In this document: piece after piece, positions 22,308 through 29,723 of the stretch
Layout: every line of letters begins with the position of its first letter
Numbering within the stretch: position 1 is the stretch's first letter
Made by a program: the position numbers and the translations under genes
Assembly (NCBI RefSeq): GCF_004001245.1
Contig: NZ_AP018724.1
Location: 1 to 64,000 of the forward strand
Reading direction: 5' to 3'
From: Sulfurivermis fontis
GTDB taxonomy: Bacteria > Pseudomonadota > Gammaproteobacteria > Thiohalomonadales > Thiohalomonadaceae
DNA length: 64,000 nucleotides
The notes under the pieces: generated by a model
The model's database searches: none
What the model saw: only the letters and a program-made list of their open reading frames with translations
Told to the model about the DNA's origin: nothing

Positions 22308-24431
22308 ATGACAGCGATGGACCCGATGGACTCAGTGCCGCTGCGGCTGCAGGATTTCAAGGAATACGCCGAGCGCGTATTCGCAAATATTCCCAGTGGA
22401 CTGGTCATCTTATCGGCCAGGCTGCGGATTCTGACCGTCAATCGCGCCTTTCTGCAGATGTTCGGCGTCACCCAGGGGGACGTCGAGGGACGCTTTTCGC
22501 ATGAAGTGATCTCGGCGGATGGGTTGGCCGACCAGTTGGCCACGGTATTGGGCGGGAGCGTACCGCGAGCTGATGGCATACTGCTGATGCGGGTGTGCGG
22601 AGGTGAAGAGCGTCTGATGCGCTACGCCGTTACTGGTATGTACCTTGCAGAAGAAGAAGAAGAAGAAGCACGTTTGCTCGTCGCGCTGGAGGATATCACC
22701 GAACAGGAGCGTGCTTTTCAGGCCCTGGCTCGCTCCGAGGCCCGCCTGGCCGAGGCCCAGCGCATCGCGCGTCTGGGGCATTGGGAGTGGAATGTCGCTA
22801 CCGGTGAGCTGTGGTGGTCCGACGAGGTGTACAACATTTTCGAGCGGGAGAAAGGGCGCTTCGTCCCCGGCTACGAATCTTTCCTGGCCTGCCTTCACCC
22901 AGATGACCGAGCACGGATAGAGTCCGCCGTGCGAAAGTCGATCGACGACGGCAGCGACTATCGTCTCGATCACCGCATCGTGTTGCCTAGTGGTGGCGTG
23001 CGCTATGTACATGAACAGGCAAGCTGTGTGCTTGGTGCGGACGGTATTGTCGAGCGGATGGTGGGTACGGTGCAGGACATCACCGAACGCAAGGAGACGG
23101 AGGCACGCCTGGCCCACCTGGCGCACCACGATCCGCTGACCTGCCTGCCCAACCGCATGCTGCTGCGTGACCGCATCAGCCAGGCTATTACCTATGGACG
23201 TCGGCACGATCGGTTGGTAGCCGTGCTGTTTATCGACCTGGATCGCTTCAAGCGTATCAACGATAGCTTGGGGCATGACGTGGGCGATCGATTGTTGCAG
23301 GCCATCGCGGAACGTCTGCGCAAGTCGGTGCGCGATGGCGATACGGTGGCCCGGCTTGGCGGCGACGAATTTGCCATCGCCCTGACCGATGTCGCCGATG
23401 CGGACGACGTGGCCAAGCTGGCACGCAAGCTGCTAAATGCCATCAATCAGTCTATTCTCCTCAATGGGCGCGAGTATTACGCCACTGCGAGCATTGGTAT
23501 TAGCCTATTTCCCCACGATGGCGGTGACGTGGAAACTTTACTGAAGAACGCCGATACTGCCATGTACGAGGCGAAGGAGGCGGGTCGCAACGCCTATCGG
23601 TTCTTCCGCGAGGAAATGGATTTCAACATCCGTGCCCACCTTGAGCTGGAGCAATCGCTACGTGGCGCCCTGGAGCGGGGTGAATTCGAGGTGCACTACC
23701 AGCCCCAAATACGCCTGCAGGACGGTGTGGTGACCGGTGTGGAGGCGCTACTGCGCTGGAACCGGCCCGATGGCAAGTTCGTCGGACCGGATATATTCAT
23801 CCCTGTTTTGGAAGAAACCGGCCTGATTGTGGAGGTGGGTGCCTGGGTGATGCACCGAGCCTGTGTCGATGTCGTGCATTGGAACAGGCTCCTTGGACGC
23901 GAACTGCTCGTGGCCGTCAATCTGTCCCGGCGTCAGTTCGATGACAAGCACCTGGCGGAGACCGTGGCGGAGGTATTGCGGGAATCGGGGCTTCCGCCGG
24001 CGCTTCTCGAACTGGAAGTCACCGAAAGCATCGTAATGTCGGATGCGGCCCGGGCCGGGCATGTCATGGAAACCTTGCGAGGTACCGGAGTGCATCTGGC
24101 GATGGACGACTTCGGCACTGGTTATTCCTCCCTGGTTTATCTCAAGCGATTTCCCCTGGACCGCCTCAAAATCGACAAGGAGTTTGTGCGTGACATCGGT
24201 GTCGACGCCAATGATGACGCGATCGTGCGGACGATAATTGCCTTGGCGGAGAATCTTGGTCTTGAGGCCGTGGCCGAGGGGGTGGAGACGGAGGTTCAGC
24301 GTGACTTCCTTCAGCGCCATGGCTGCCAGCTTGCCCAAGGGTACCTTTACAGCCGGCCGCTACCCGTGGCGGATCTGGAGCACTATTTCGTCAAATGCAG
24401 AAGTTCGCGACGAAGTTCGGGGTCAGAATAA
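22308..24431 (+). CDS. PAS-PAS-GGDEF-EAL bifunctional c-di-GMP protein
   Basis: 707 aa cytoplasmic sensor that may both make and degrade c-di-GMP. Two PAS domains (about 20-130 and 145-260) are followed by GGDEF with intact RLGGDEF (near 350) and EAL with VEALLRW (near 478), VNLSRRQF, DDFGTGYSS, LKIDKEFV and AEGVETE, so both sites look active. A (GAA)6 tract at 22650-22667 encodes six Glu in the first PAS. Ribosome binding site AGGGAGGGGA precedes the ATG. It is likely cotranscribed with the sigma-54-like gene. The last codons (SSGSE, stop) come from the downstream repeat, so the native C-terminus may have been replaced. Confidence 0.92.
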   Translation: MTAMDPMDSVPLRLQDFKEYAERVFANIPSGLVILSARLRILTVNRAFLQMFGVTQGDVEGRFSHEVISADGLADQLATVLGGSVPRADGILLMRVCGGEERLMRYAVTGMYLAEEEEEEARLLVALEDITEQERAFQALARSEARLAEAQRIARLGHWEWNVATGELWWSDEVYNIFEREKGRFVPGYESFLACLHPDDRARIESAVRKSIDDGSDYRLDHRIVLPSGGVRYVHEQASCVLGADGIVERMVGTVQDITERKETEARLAHLAHHDPLTCLPNRMLLRDRISQAITYGRRHDRLVAVLFIDLDRFKRINDSLGHDVGDRLLQAIAERLRKSVRDGDTVARLGGDEFAIALTDVADADDVAKLARKLLNAINQSILLNGREYYATASIGISLFPHDGGDVETLLKNADTAMYEAKEAGRNAYRFFREEMDFNIRAHLELEQSLRGALERGEFEVHYQPQIRLQDGVVTGVEALLRWNRPDGKFVGPDIFIPVLEETGLIVEVGAWVMHRACVDVVHWNRLLGRELLVAVNLSRRQFDDKHLAETVAEVLRESGLPPALLELEVTESIVMSDAARAGHVMETLRGTGVHLAMDDFGTGYSSLVYLKRFPLDRLKIDKEFVRDIGVDANDDAIVRTIIALAENLGLEAVAEGVETEVQRDFLQRHGCQLAQGYLYSRPLPVADLEHYFVKCRSSRRSSGSE

Positions 24432-24655
24432 CAATTGGGTGATTGTTACTCGAAGAGTCCGGGGAGTTTTACTCGGGAGTTTTACTCTGACCCCGAACTA
24501 CGCGATTGGGTGATTGTTACTCGAAGAGTCCGGGGAGTTTTACTCGGGAGTTTTACTCTGACCCCGAACTACGCGTTACTCTGACCCCGAACTACGCGCG
24601 TTACTCGGGAGTTTGACCTTACTCTGACCCCGAACTACGTGACCCCGAACTTCGG
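24410..24655. repeat. REP-like GGGGTCAGAGTAA repeat cluster with a 71-bp tandem duplication
   Basis: Many copies of the core TTACTCTGACCCCGAACTA (complement TAGTTCGGGGTCAGAGTAA). Two perfect 71-bp direct repeats run 24434-24504 and 24505-24575, followed by partial units. The same core recurs at 59250-59370. I recall this core as common beside REP-associated (TnpA-REP/RAYT) elements in Gammaproteobacteria; no transposase is present here. The unit is open toward both flanking genes and gives each the ending SSGSE-stop. Confidence 0.8.
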
Positions 24656-24774
24656 GACGGCGGACCACCGGGATTTTCCCTGGACAGGCAGGAGGAGCAG
24701 AAATTGATGCGGCAGTGCTCACAGGCCCAGCGCGCGGTGCGCTGGGGGTGATATTTGCACATTACCTTGGCCAT
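24619..24774 (-). pseudogene. Truncated B-box/zinc-ribbon-like protein
   Basis: A 51-codon frame downstream of pilU on the same strand. Residues 6-29 show a metal-binding pattern, CKYHP then WACEHC then FCSSC, as in the N-terminal zinc ribbon of longer Gammaproteobacterial proteins. After about residue 40 the sequence is repeat-derived (SRSSGSRSSGSE, stop). I read it as the 5' end of a larger gene cut by the repeat cluster. Expression is unknown. Confidence 0.6.
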
Positions 24775-24848
24775 GATGTCAGCACATCCCCTGCCTCAGG
24801 GCGCGCCATACGATCGCATGCGTTGGCGGCACACCGCCGGCATGCCGG

Positions 24849-26006
24849 CTAGTAACGAAGTTTCGGTCCGCCGGGGATTTTCTCGTCTTCCGATACCTCC
24901 AGTGACAGCCCTTCCAGCCCGGAGGTGAGTTCTTCGGGGGTTTCGATATCGCCCAGTTTGATCATCAGGCGCACCTCGTTGGCCGAGTCGGCATTGCGCA
25001 GCGCATCCTCCATGGTGATATGGCCCTCCCGGTACAGCTCGTACAGGGCCTGATCGAAGGTGCGCATGCCGACTTGACCTCCCTTCTTCATCTGTTCCTT
25101 CAGGTTGTGCACCTCGCCCTTCAGGATCAGGTCGGCGATCAGCGGCGTATTGAGCATGATCTCCACCGCCACGCGGCGGCCCTGGCCATCGGCGCGCGGG
25201 ATGAGGCGCTGCGCGACTACCGCCTTCAGGTTGAGGGACAGGTCCATCAGCAGCTGAGAGCGGCGATCTTCAGGGAAGAAGTTGATGATGCGATCCATTG
25301 CCTGATTGGCGTTGTTGGCATGCAGGGTAGCCAAACAGAGGTGGCCAGTTTCGGCGAAGGCAATGGCATGTTCCATGGTCTCGCGGTGACGAATTTCGCC
25401 GATCAGGATGACGTCCGGCGCCTGACGCAGGGTATTGACCAGGGCATCCTCGAAGCTGTCGGTATCGATGCCTACCTCGCGCTGAGTGACGATGCAGCCG
25501 GCGTGCTGATGGACGTATTCGATGGGATCTTCAATGGTGATGATGTGACCGTGGCTGTTCTTGTTGCGGTAGTCGACCATTGCCGCCAGCGAGGTGGACT
25601 TACCGGAACCGGTACCGCCGACGAACAGCACGATACCACGTTTGGTCATGGCGATCTCGGCCAGTATCGGCGGTAGGTTGAGATCTTCAAAGGTAGGGAT
25701 CTTGGTCTCGATCTTTCGCAGCACCATGCCTACCTGGTTGCGCTGCTGAAACACGTTGACGCGGAAGCGGCCGATGCCGGAGCGGGACAGTGCGAAATTG
25801 CATTCGTGTGTGCGCTCGAAGGTCTCGCGCTGCTCATCGTTCATGATGGAGTACACGATCTGCTTGGCCTGATCCGGCGTCAGGCTGGCCTTGGCCACCG
25901 GTGCGATCTGGCCGTTGACCTTCATGCTGGGTGGGATGCCGGCGGTGATGAACAGGTCGGAGCCGTTCTTGTGCACCATCAGTTTGAGCAGCTGATCGAA
26001 GTCCAT
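24849..26006 (-). CDS. pilU: Type IV pilus retraction ATPase PilU
   Basis: PilT-dependent accessory retraction ATPase at the inner-membrane base of the type IV pilus. 385 aa with an N-terminal PAS-like domain (GSDLFITAGIPPSMKVNG), Walker A GGTGSGKST, Asp box, Walker B VILIGEIRHRETMEHAI and His box (TLHANNANQAMDRI). It is longer than PilT at the C-terminus (ISLE-like tail GLEGLSLEV). It follows pilT by 20 bp, so it is a two-gene unit. Confidence 0.95.
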   Translation of the reverse strand: MDFDQLLKLMVHKNGSDLFITAGIPPSMKVNGQIAPVAKASLTPDQAKQIVYSIMNDEQRETFERTHECNFALSRSGIGRFRVNVFQQRNQVGMVLRKIETKIPTFEDLNLPPILAEIAMTKRGIVLFVGGTGSGKSTSLAAMVDYRNKNSHGHIITIEDPIEYVHQHAGCIVTQREVGIDTDSFEDALVNTLRQAPDVILIGEIRHRETMEHAIAFAETGHLCLATLHANNANQAMDRIINFFPEDRRSQLLMDLSLNLKAVVAQRLIPRADGQGRRVAVEIMLNTPLIADLILKGEVHNLKEQMKKGGQVGMRTFDQALYELYREGHITMEDALRNADSANEVRLMIKLGDIETPEELTSGLEGLSLEVSEDEKIPGGPKLRY

Positions 26007-26026
26007 GACTGAGGTATCCCCGCGAA

Positions 26027-27064
26027 TTATTTGAAGGCGTCTTTGTTGGCAGCCTTGTGGGCGGCTTCCTGCTTGCTGACGATGCCGCGCTGCACCAGTT
26101 CAATCAGGTTCTGATCCAGCGTCTGCATACCGTATTGCTGGCCGGTCTGGATGGCCGAGTACATCTGCGCAATCTTGGATTCGCGGATGAGGTTGCGAAT
26201 GGCCGGTGTGCCGATCATGATTTCGTGGGCCGCCACACGGCCACCGCCGATCTTCTTCAGCAGCGTCTGTGAGATAACCGCGCGCAGGGATTCGGACAGC
26301 ATCGAACGTACCATGTCCTTTTCCGCCGCCGGGAAAACGTCGATGATACGGTCGATGGTCTTGGCAGCCGAGCTGGTGTGCAGGGTGCCGAATACCAGAT
26401 GGCCGGTTTCGGCTGCGGTCAGGGCCAGACGGATGGTTTCCAGGTCACGCATTTCGCCGACGAGGATGATGTCGGGATCTTCGCGCAGCGCCGAACGCAG
26501 GGCTTCGTTGAAGCCGAGGGTATCGCGGTGCACCTCGCGCTGGTTGATGAGACATTTCTTGGATTCGTGCACGAATTCGATGGGGTCCTCGACGGTGAGA
26601 ATGTGACCGTATTCGGTGTTGTTCTTGTAGTCGATCATTGCCGCCAGGGTGGTGGACTTGCCGGAGCCGGTCGGGCCGGTGACCAGCACGATGCCGCGCG
26701 GGTTGTCGGAAATTTCCTTGAAGATCGGCGGCGCGTTCAGTTCTTCCAGGCTGAGGATCTTGGAGGGAATGGTACGGAACACCGCACCGGCACCACGGTT
26801 CTGGTTGAAGGCGTTGACGCGGAAACGGGCCAGTCCCTTGATCTCGAACGAGAAGTCGGTCTCGAGGAATTCCTCGAAGTCCTTGCGTTGCTTGTCGTTC
26901 ATGATGTCGTACACCATGCCGTGCACCTGTTTGTGCTCCAGCGGCGGTACGTTGATGCGGCGCACGTCGCCGTCGACGCGGATCATCGGCGGCAGGCCGG
27001 CGGAGAGATGCAGGTCTGACGCGCCGTTCTTGACCCCGAAGGCGAGAAGTTCGGTAATATCCAT
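26027..27064 (-). CDS. pilT: Type IV pilus retraction ATPase PilT
   Basis: Hexameric ATPase that depolymerises pili for twitching motility and DNA uptake. 345 aa from MDITELLAFGVKNGASDLHLS; Walker A GPTGSGKSTT, Walker B IILVGEMRDLETIRLAL, and the C-terminal AIRNLIRESK motif needed for retraction. The open frame extends upstream to 27175, but the chosen ATG gives the canonical N-terminus. It is divergent from yggS with a 91-bp gap for both promoters. Confidence 0.97.
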   Translation of the reverse strand: MDITELLAFGVKNGASDLHLSAGLPPMIRVDGDVRRINVPPLEHKQVHGMVYDIMNDKQRKDFEEFLETDFSFEIKGLARFRVNAFNQNRGAGAVFRTIPSKILSLEELNAPPIFKEISDNPRGIVLVTGPTGSGKSTTLAAMIDYKNNTEYGHILTVEDPIEFVHESKKCLINQREVHRDTLGFNEALRSALREDPDIILVGEMRDLETIRLALTAAETGHLVFGTLHTSSAAKTIDRIIDVFPAAEKDMVRSMLSESLRAVISQTLLKKIGGGRVAAHEIMIGTPAIRNLIRESKIAQMYSAIQTGQQYGMQTLDQNLIELVQRGIVSKQEAAHKAANKDAFK

Positions 27065-27155
27065 AGCGGCCACCACCAGAAATATATAGTCGTTATTTGC
27101 CTGCGGCCCGTTGTGGTTCGGGACAGTGGATGTGACTAAAGTATAACGCCCGCGC

Positions 27156-27860
27156 ATGACACACAACCTTGACAATCTTCACGCCCGTTTGGCGAGCGTT
27201 CGGCAATCCATCCAGCAGGCCGCAGAACGCCACCAGCGCATGCCGGAAACGGTCGCCCTGCTGGCGGTGAGCAAGACCCAGCCGGCGGTCGCCATTCGTA
27301 TGGCAGCCGCGGCCGGTCAGCGCCGTTTCGGTGAAAACTATCTGCAGGAGGCCCTGGCCAAGATGGCGGAGCTGGGTGACCTGGAGCTGGAATGGCATTT
27401 CATCGGTCCCCTGCAGAGCAACAAGACGCGGCCGGTGGCGGAACATTTCGCCTGGGTACACAGCGTCGACCGGCTCAAACTGGCTGAACGGCTGTCGGCC
27501 CAGCGGCCGGATGCCCTGCCGCCGCTCAACGTCTGCCTGCAGGTGAACATTAGCGCCGAGGCGAGCAAGTCCGGCTGCTCCTTGGCCGAGCTGCCTGAAC
27601 TGGCCCGTGCCGTCGCCACCCTGCCGCGGCTCAGGCTGCGGGGGCTGATGGCGATACCGGCACCGGCCGAGGGCCTGGCGCAGCAACGTCAGCCGTTTCG
27701 GCGCCTGCGCGAGGCCCTGGAACAGTTGAACGCGACCGGGCTGCAGCTCGATACCCTGTCCATGGGCATGAGCGACGATCTGGAGGCGGCCATCGCCGAA
27801 GGGGCTACCCTGGTGCGTGTCGGCAGCGCCATCTTCGGCGCGCGGCCGCCCAGGGCATAG
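27156..27860 (+). CDS. yggS: PLP homeostasis protein YggS/PLPBP
   Basis: Pyridoxal-phosphate-binding TIM-barrel protein that buffers PLP and affects amino acid metabolism; it has no known catalytic reaction. 234 aa with VALLAVSKTQPA (Lys that binds PLP), RFGENYLQEA, WHFIGPLQSNK, and the phosphate site SMGMSDDLEAAI near the C-terminus. First gene of yggS-proC-yggT-yggU, a conserved cluster next to pilT in Gammaproteobacteria. Confidence 0.95.
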   Translation: MTHNLDNLHARLASVRQSIQQAAERHQRMPETVALLAVSKTQPAVAIRMAAAAGQRRFGENYLQEALAKMAELGDLELEWHFIGPLQSNKTRPVAEHFAWVHSVDRLKLAERLSAQRPDALPPLNVCLQVNISAEASKSGCSLAELPELARAVATLPRLRLRGLMAIPAPAEGLAQQRQPFRRLREALEQLNATGLQLDTLSMGMSDDLEAAIAEGATLVRVGSAIFGARPPRA

Positions 27861-27904
27861 CGGTATACTCTTGGGCCTCGCGGCCCGGTACGGATTTTCC
27901 CATC

Positions 27905-28735
27905 ATGATCGACACGAATATCGGATTCATCGGCGGCGGCAACATGGCGCGCAGCCTCATCGGCGGACTGGTGGCCGACGGCGTGGCCCCGCAACGGCTG
28001 TGGGTGGCGGAGCCGGACGCCGGACGGCGCGCCGGCCTGGCGGCCCAGTTCGGCGTCAAGGTCACCGCCGACAACAATGCACTGGCAACCGCGGTGGACG
28101 CCCTGGTGCTGGCGGTGAAGCCGCAGCAGATGCAGGCCGTGTGCGGCGGCATTGCGGCGGTGGTGCAGCAGCGCAAGCCGTTGGTCATTTCCATCGCCGC
28201 CGGTCTACGTCTGGAGGCCCTGCAGCGCTGGCTGGGAGGCGAGCTGGCCCTGGTGCGCACCATGCCCAACACCCCGGCCCTGGTGCAGAGCGGGGCCACC
28301 GCCCTGTTTGCGACCCCGCAGGTGAACAACGTGCAGCGCGAGCTGGCCGAGGGGATCATGCGCGCGGTGGGGCTGACCCTGTGGTTGGAGGACGAAGGCC
28401 AGATGGACGCCGTCACCGCCCTGTCCGGGAGCGGTCCGGCCTATTTCTTCCTGGTGATGGAGGCCATGCAGCAGGCCGGCGTCCAGCTCGGCCTGACCGC
28501 CGACATGGCGCGCCTGCTCACCCTGCAGACCGCTTTCGGCGCCGCCAAGATGGCGCTGGAGTCGCGCGAGGATGCTGCCGTTCTGCGGCGCCAGGTCACC
28601 TCGCCCGGTGGCACCACCGAACGGGCCATCGGCATCCTGCAACAGGGCGGGTTGGAAGAACTGTTTGCCCGGGCACTCGCCGGCGCCCGTGACCGCTCAC
28701 AGGAACTGGCCACCCTGCTGGGAGGTGGCCAATGA
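27905..28735 (+). CDS. proC: Pyrroline-5-carboxylate reductase
   Basis: Last step of proline synthesis: reduces pyrroline-5-carboxylate with NAD(P)H. 276 aa with the Rossmann motif IGFIGGGNMARSLIGG at residues 5-20 and the C-terminal signature DAVTALSGSGPAYFFLVMEAM, plus VTSPGGTTERAI. Its stop overlaps the yggT start (ATGA). Confidence 0.97.
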   Translation: MIDTNIGFIGGGNMARSLIGGLVADGVAPQRLWVAEPDAGRRAGLAAQFGVKVTADNNALATAVDALVLAVKPQQMQAVCGGIAAVVQQRKPLVISIAAGLRLEALQRWLGGELALVRTMPNTPALVQSGATALFATPQVNNVQRELAEGIMRAVGLTLWLEDEGQMDAVTALSGSGPAYFFLVMEAMQQAGVQLGLTADMARLLTLQTAFGAAKMALESREDAAVLRRQVTSPGGTTERAIGILQQGGLEELFARALAGARDRSQELATLLGGGQ

Positions 28736-29313
28736 ACGGTTATCTCGCCTCACCGTTGACCTTTCTGATCTCGACGGTGATCAGCCTGTACATCCTGGCG
28801 GTGATGCTGCGCTTCCTGTTCCAGCTCACCCGGGCCGATTTCTACAATCCGCTGACCCAGTTCATCGTCAAGATCACCAGCCCGGCCCTGCGACCCCTGC
28901 GCCGTATCATTCCCGGCTGGGGCGGCATGGATATCGCCGCCCTGGTATTGATGCTATTGCTGCAGATGCTGTCGGTCTGGCTGGTGTTCCTGCTCGCCGG
29001 CCGGCCCATCGATCCCCCCAACCTGTTGATCGTCTCCGTGGCGCAACTGGTGGACCTGGCCTTCAGCGTGTTCATCTTCGCCATCCTGATCCAGGCCATC
29101 CTGAGCTGGATCACCCCCGGCACCTACAACCCGGTGACCTCGGTGCTGTTCAGTCTGACCGAACCGGTGTTGCGGCGGGTACGCCGTGTGATCCCCCCCA
29201 TCAGCGGCTTCGATCTGTCGCCATTGGTTGCGATCCTCGGGCTTCAGGTGGTGCGTATGCTGGTAATGCCGCTGTTCGGGGTTCTTGCCGGGGCCGGGCC
29301 GCTGGTACGATGA
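28732..29313 (+). CDS. yggT: YggT family membrane protein
   Basis: 193 aa integral inner-membrane protein with two tandem YggT units, each with paired hydrophobic helices (for example LRFLFQLTRADFYNPLTQFIVKIT split across helix and loop, and the parallel AILIQAILSWITPGTYNPV). A role in osmotic tolerance or cell-division-related assembly has been suggested for the family; exact function is uncertain. It overlaps proC and yggU. Confidence 0.9.
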   Translation: MNGYLASPLTFLISTVISLYILAVMLRFLFQLTRADFYNPLTQFIVKITSPALRPLRRIIPGWGGMDIAALVLMLLLQMLSVWLVFLLAGRPIDPPNLLIVSVAQLVDLAFSVFIFAILIQAILSWITPGTYNPVTSVLFSLTEPVLRRVRRVIPPISGFDLSPLVAILGLQVVRMLVMPLFGVLAGAGPLVR

Positions 29314-29603
29314 GCTGGTATCGTTGGCAGGGGCCGGACCTGCTGCTCACGATCCGTCTGCAGCCACGCGCCAGCCGGGACGAGATCGTCGGCCCCCATG
29401 GCGATGCCCTGAAAATCCGCATTACCGCCCCGCCGGTGGAGGGGCAGGCCAATGCCCACCTGATCAAATTCCTCGCCGCCGCCTTCGATGTCGGTCGCAG
29501 CCAGGTCAGTCTGGTCAGCGGCGATACCGCACGCAGCAAACAGCTGCGCATCAGTGCCCCCGGCCGCCTCCCCCCCGAAGCTATGATTCAACCTGCAATT
29601 TGA
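29310..29603 (+). CDS. yggU: DUF167 family protein YggU
   Basis: 97 aa soluble protein of unknown function with the family motifs LQPRASRDEIVGPHGD, KIRITAPPVEGQAN and SGDTARSKQLRI. The ATG overlaps the yggT stop, so it is the last gene of the operon. Confidence 0.9.
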   Translation: MSWYRWQGPDLLLTIRLQPRASRDEIVGPHGDALKIRITAPPVEGQANAHLIKFLAAAFDVGRSQVSLVSGDTARSKQLRISAPGRLPPEAMIQPAI

Positions 29604-29723
29604 GCTACTACTCATTGTCATGGCTAGAATTTTCTATATATTGGTCATACGATGACTATCTACAGCGCCTGACTCGGACAAGGCGCGCGCCGCCAGGCAG
29701 ACAATAAGGACAGAAGGCGAATC

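Noticed and set aside
24434-24598. Possible CRISPR array
   Set aside because: The repeats are directly adjacent 71-bp copies and partial units with no spacers of even length, and no cas genes are present.
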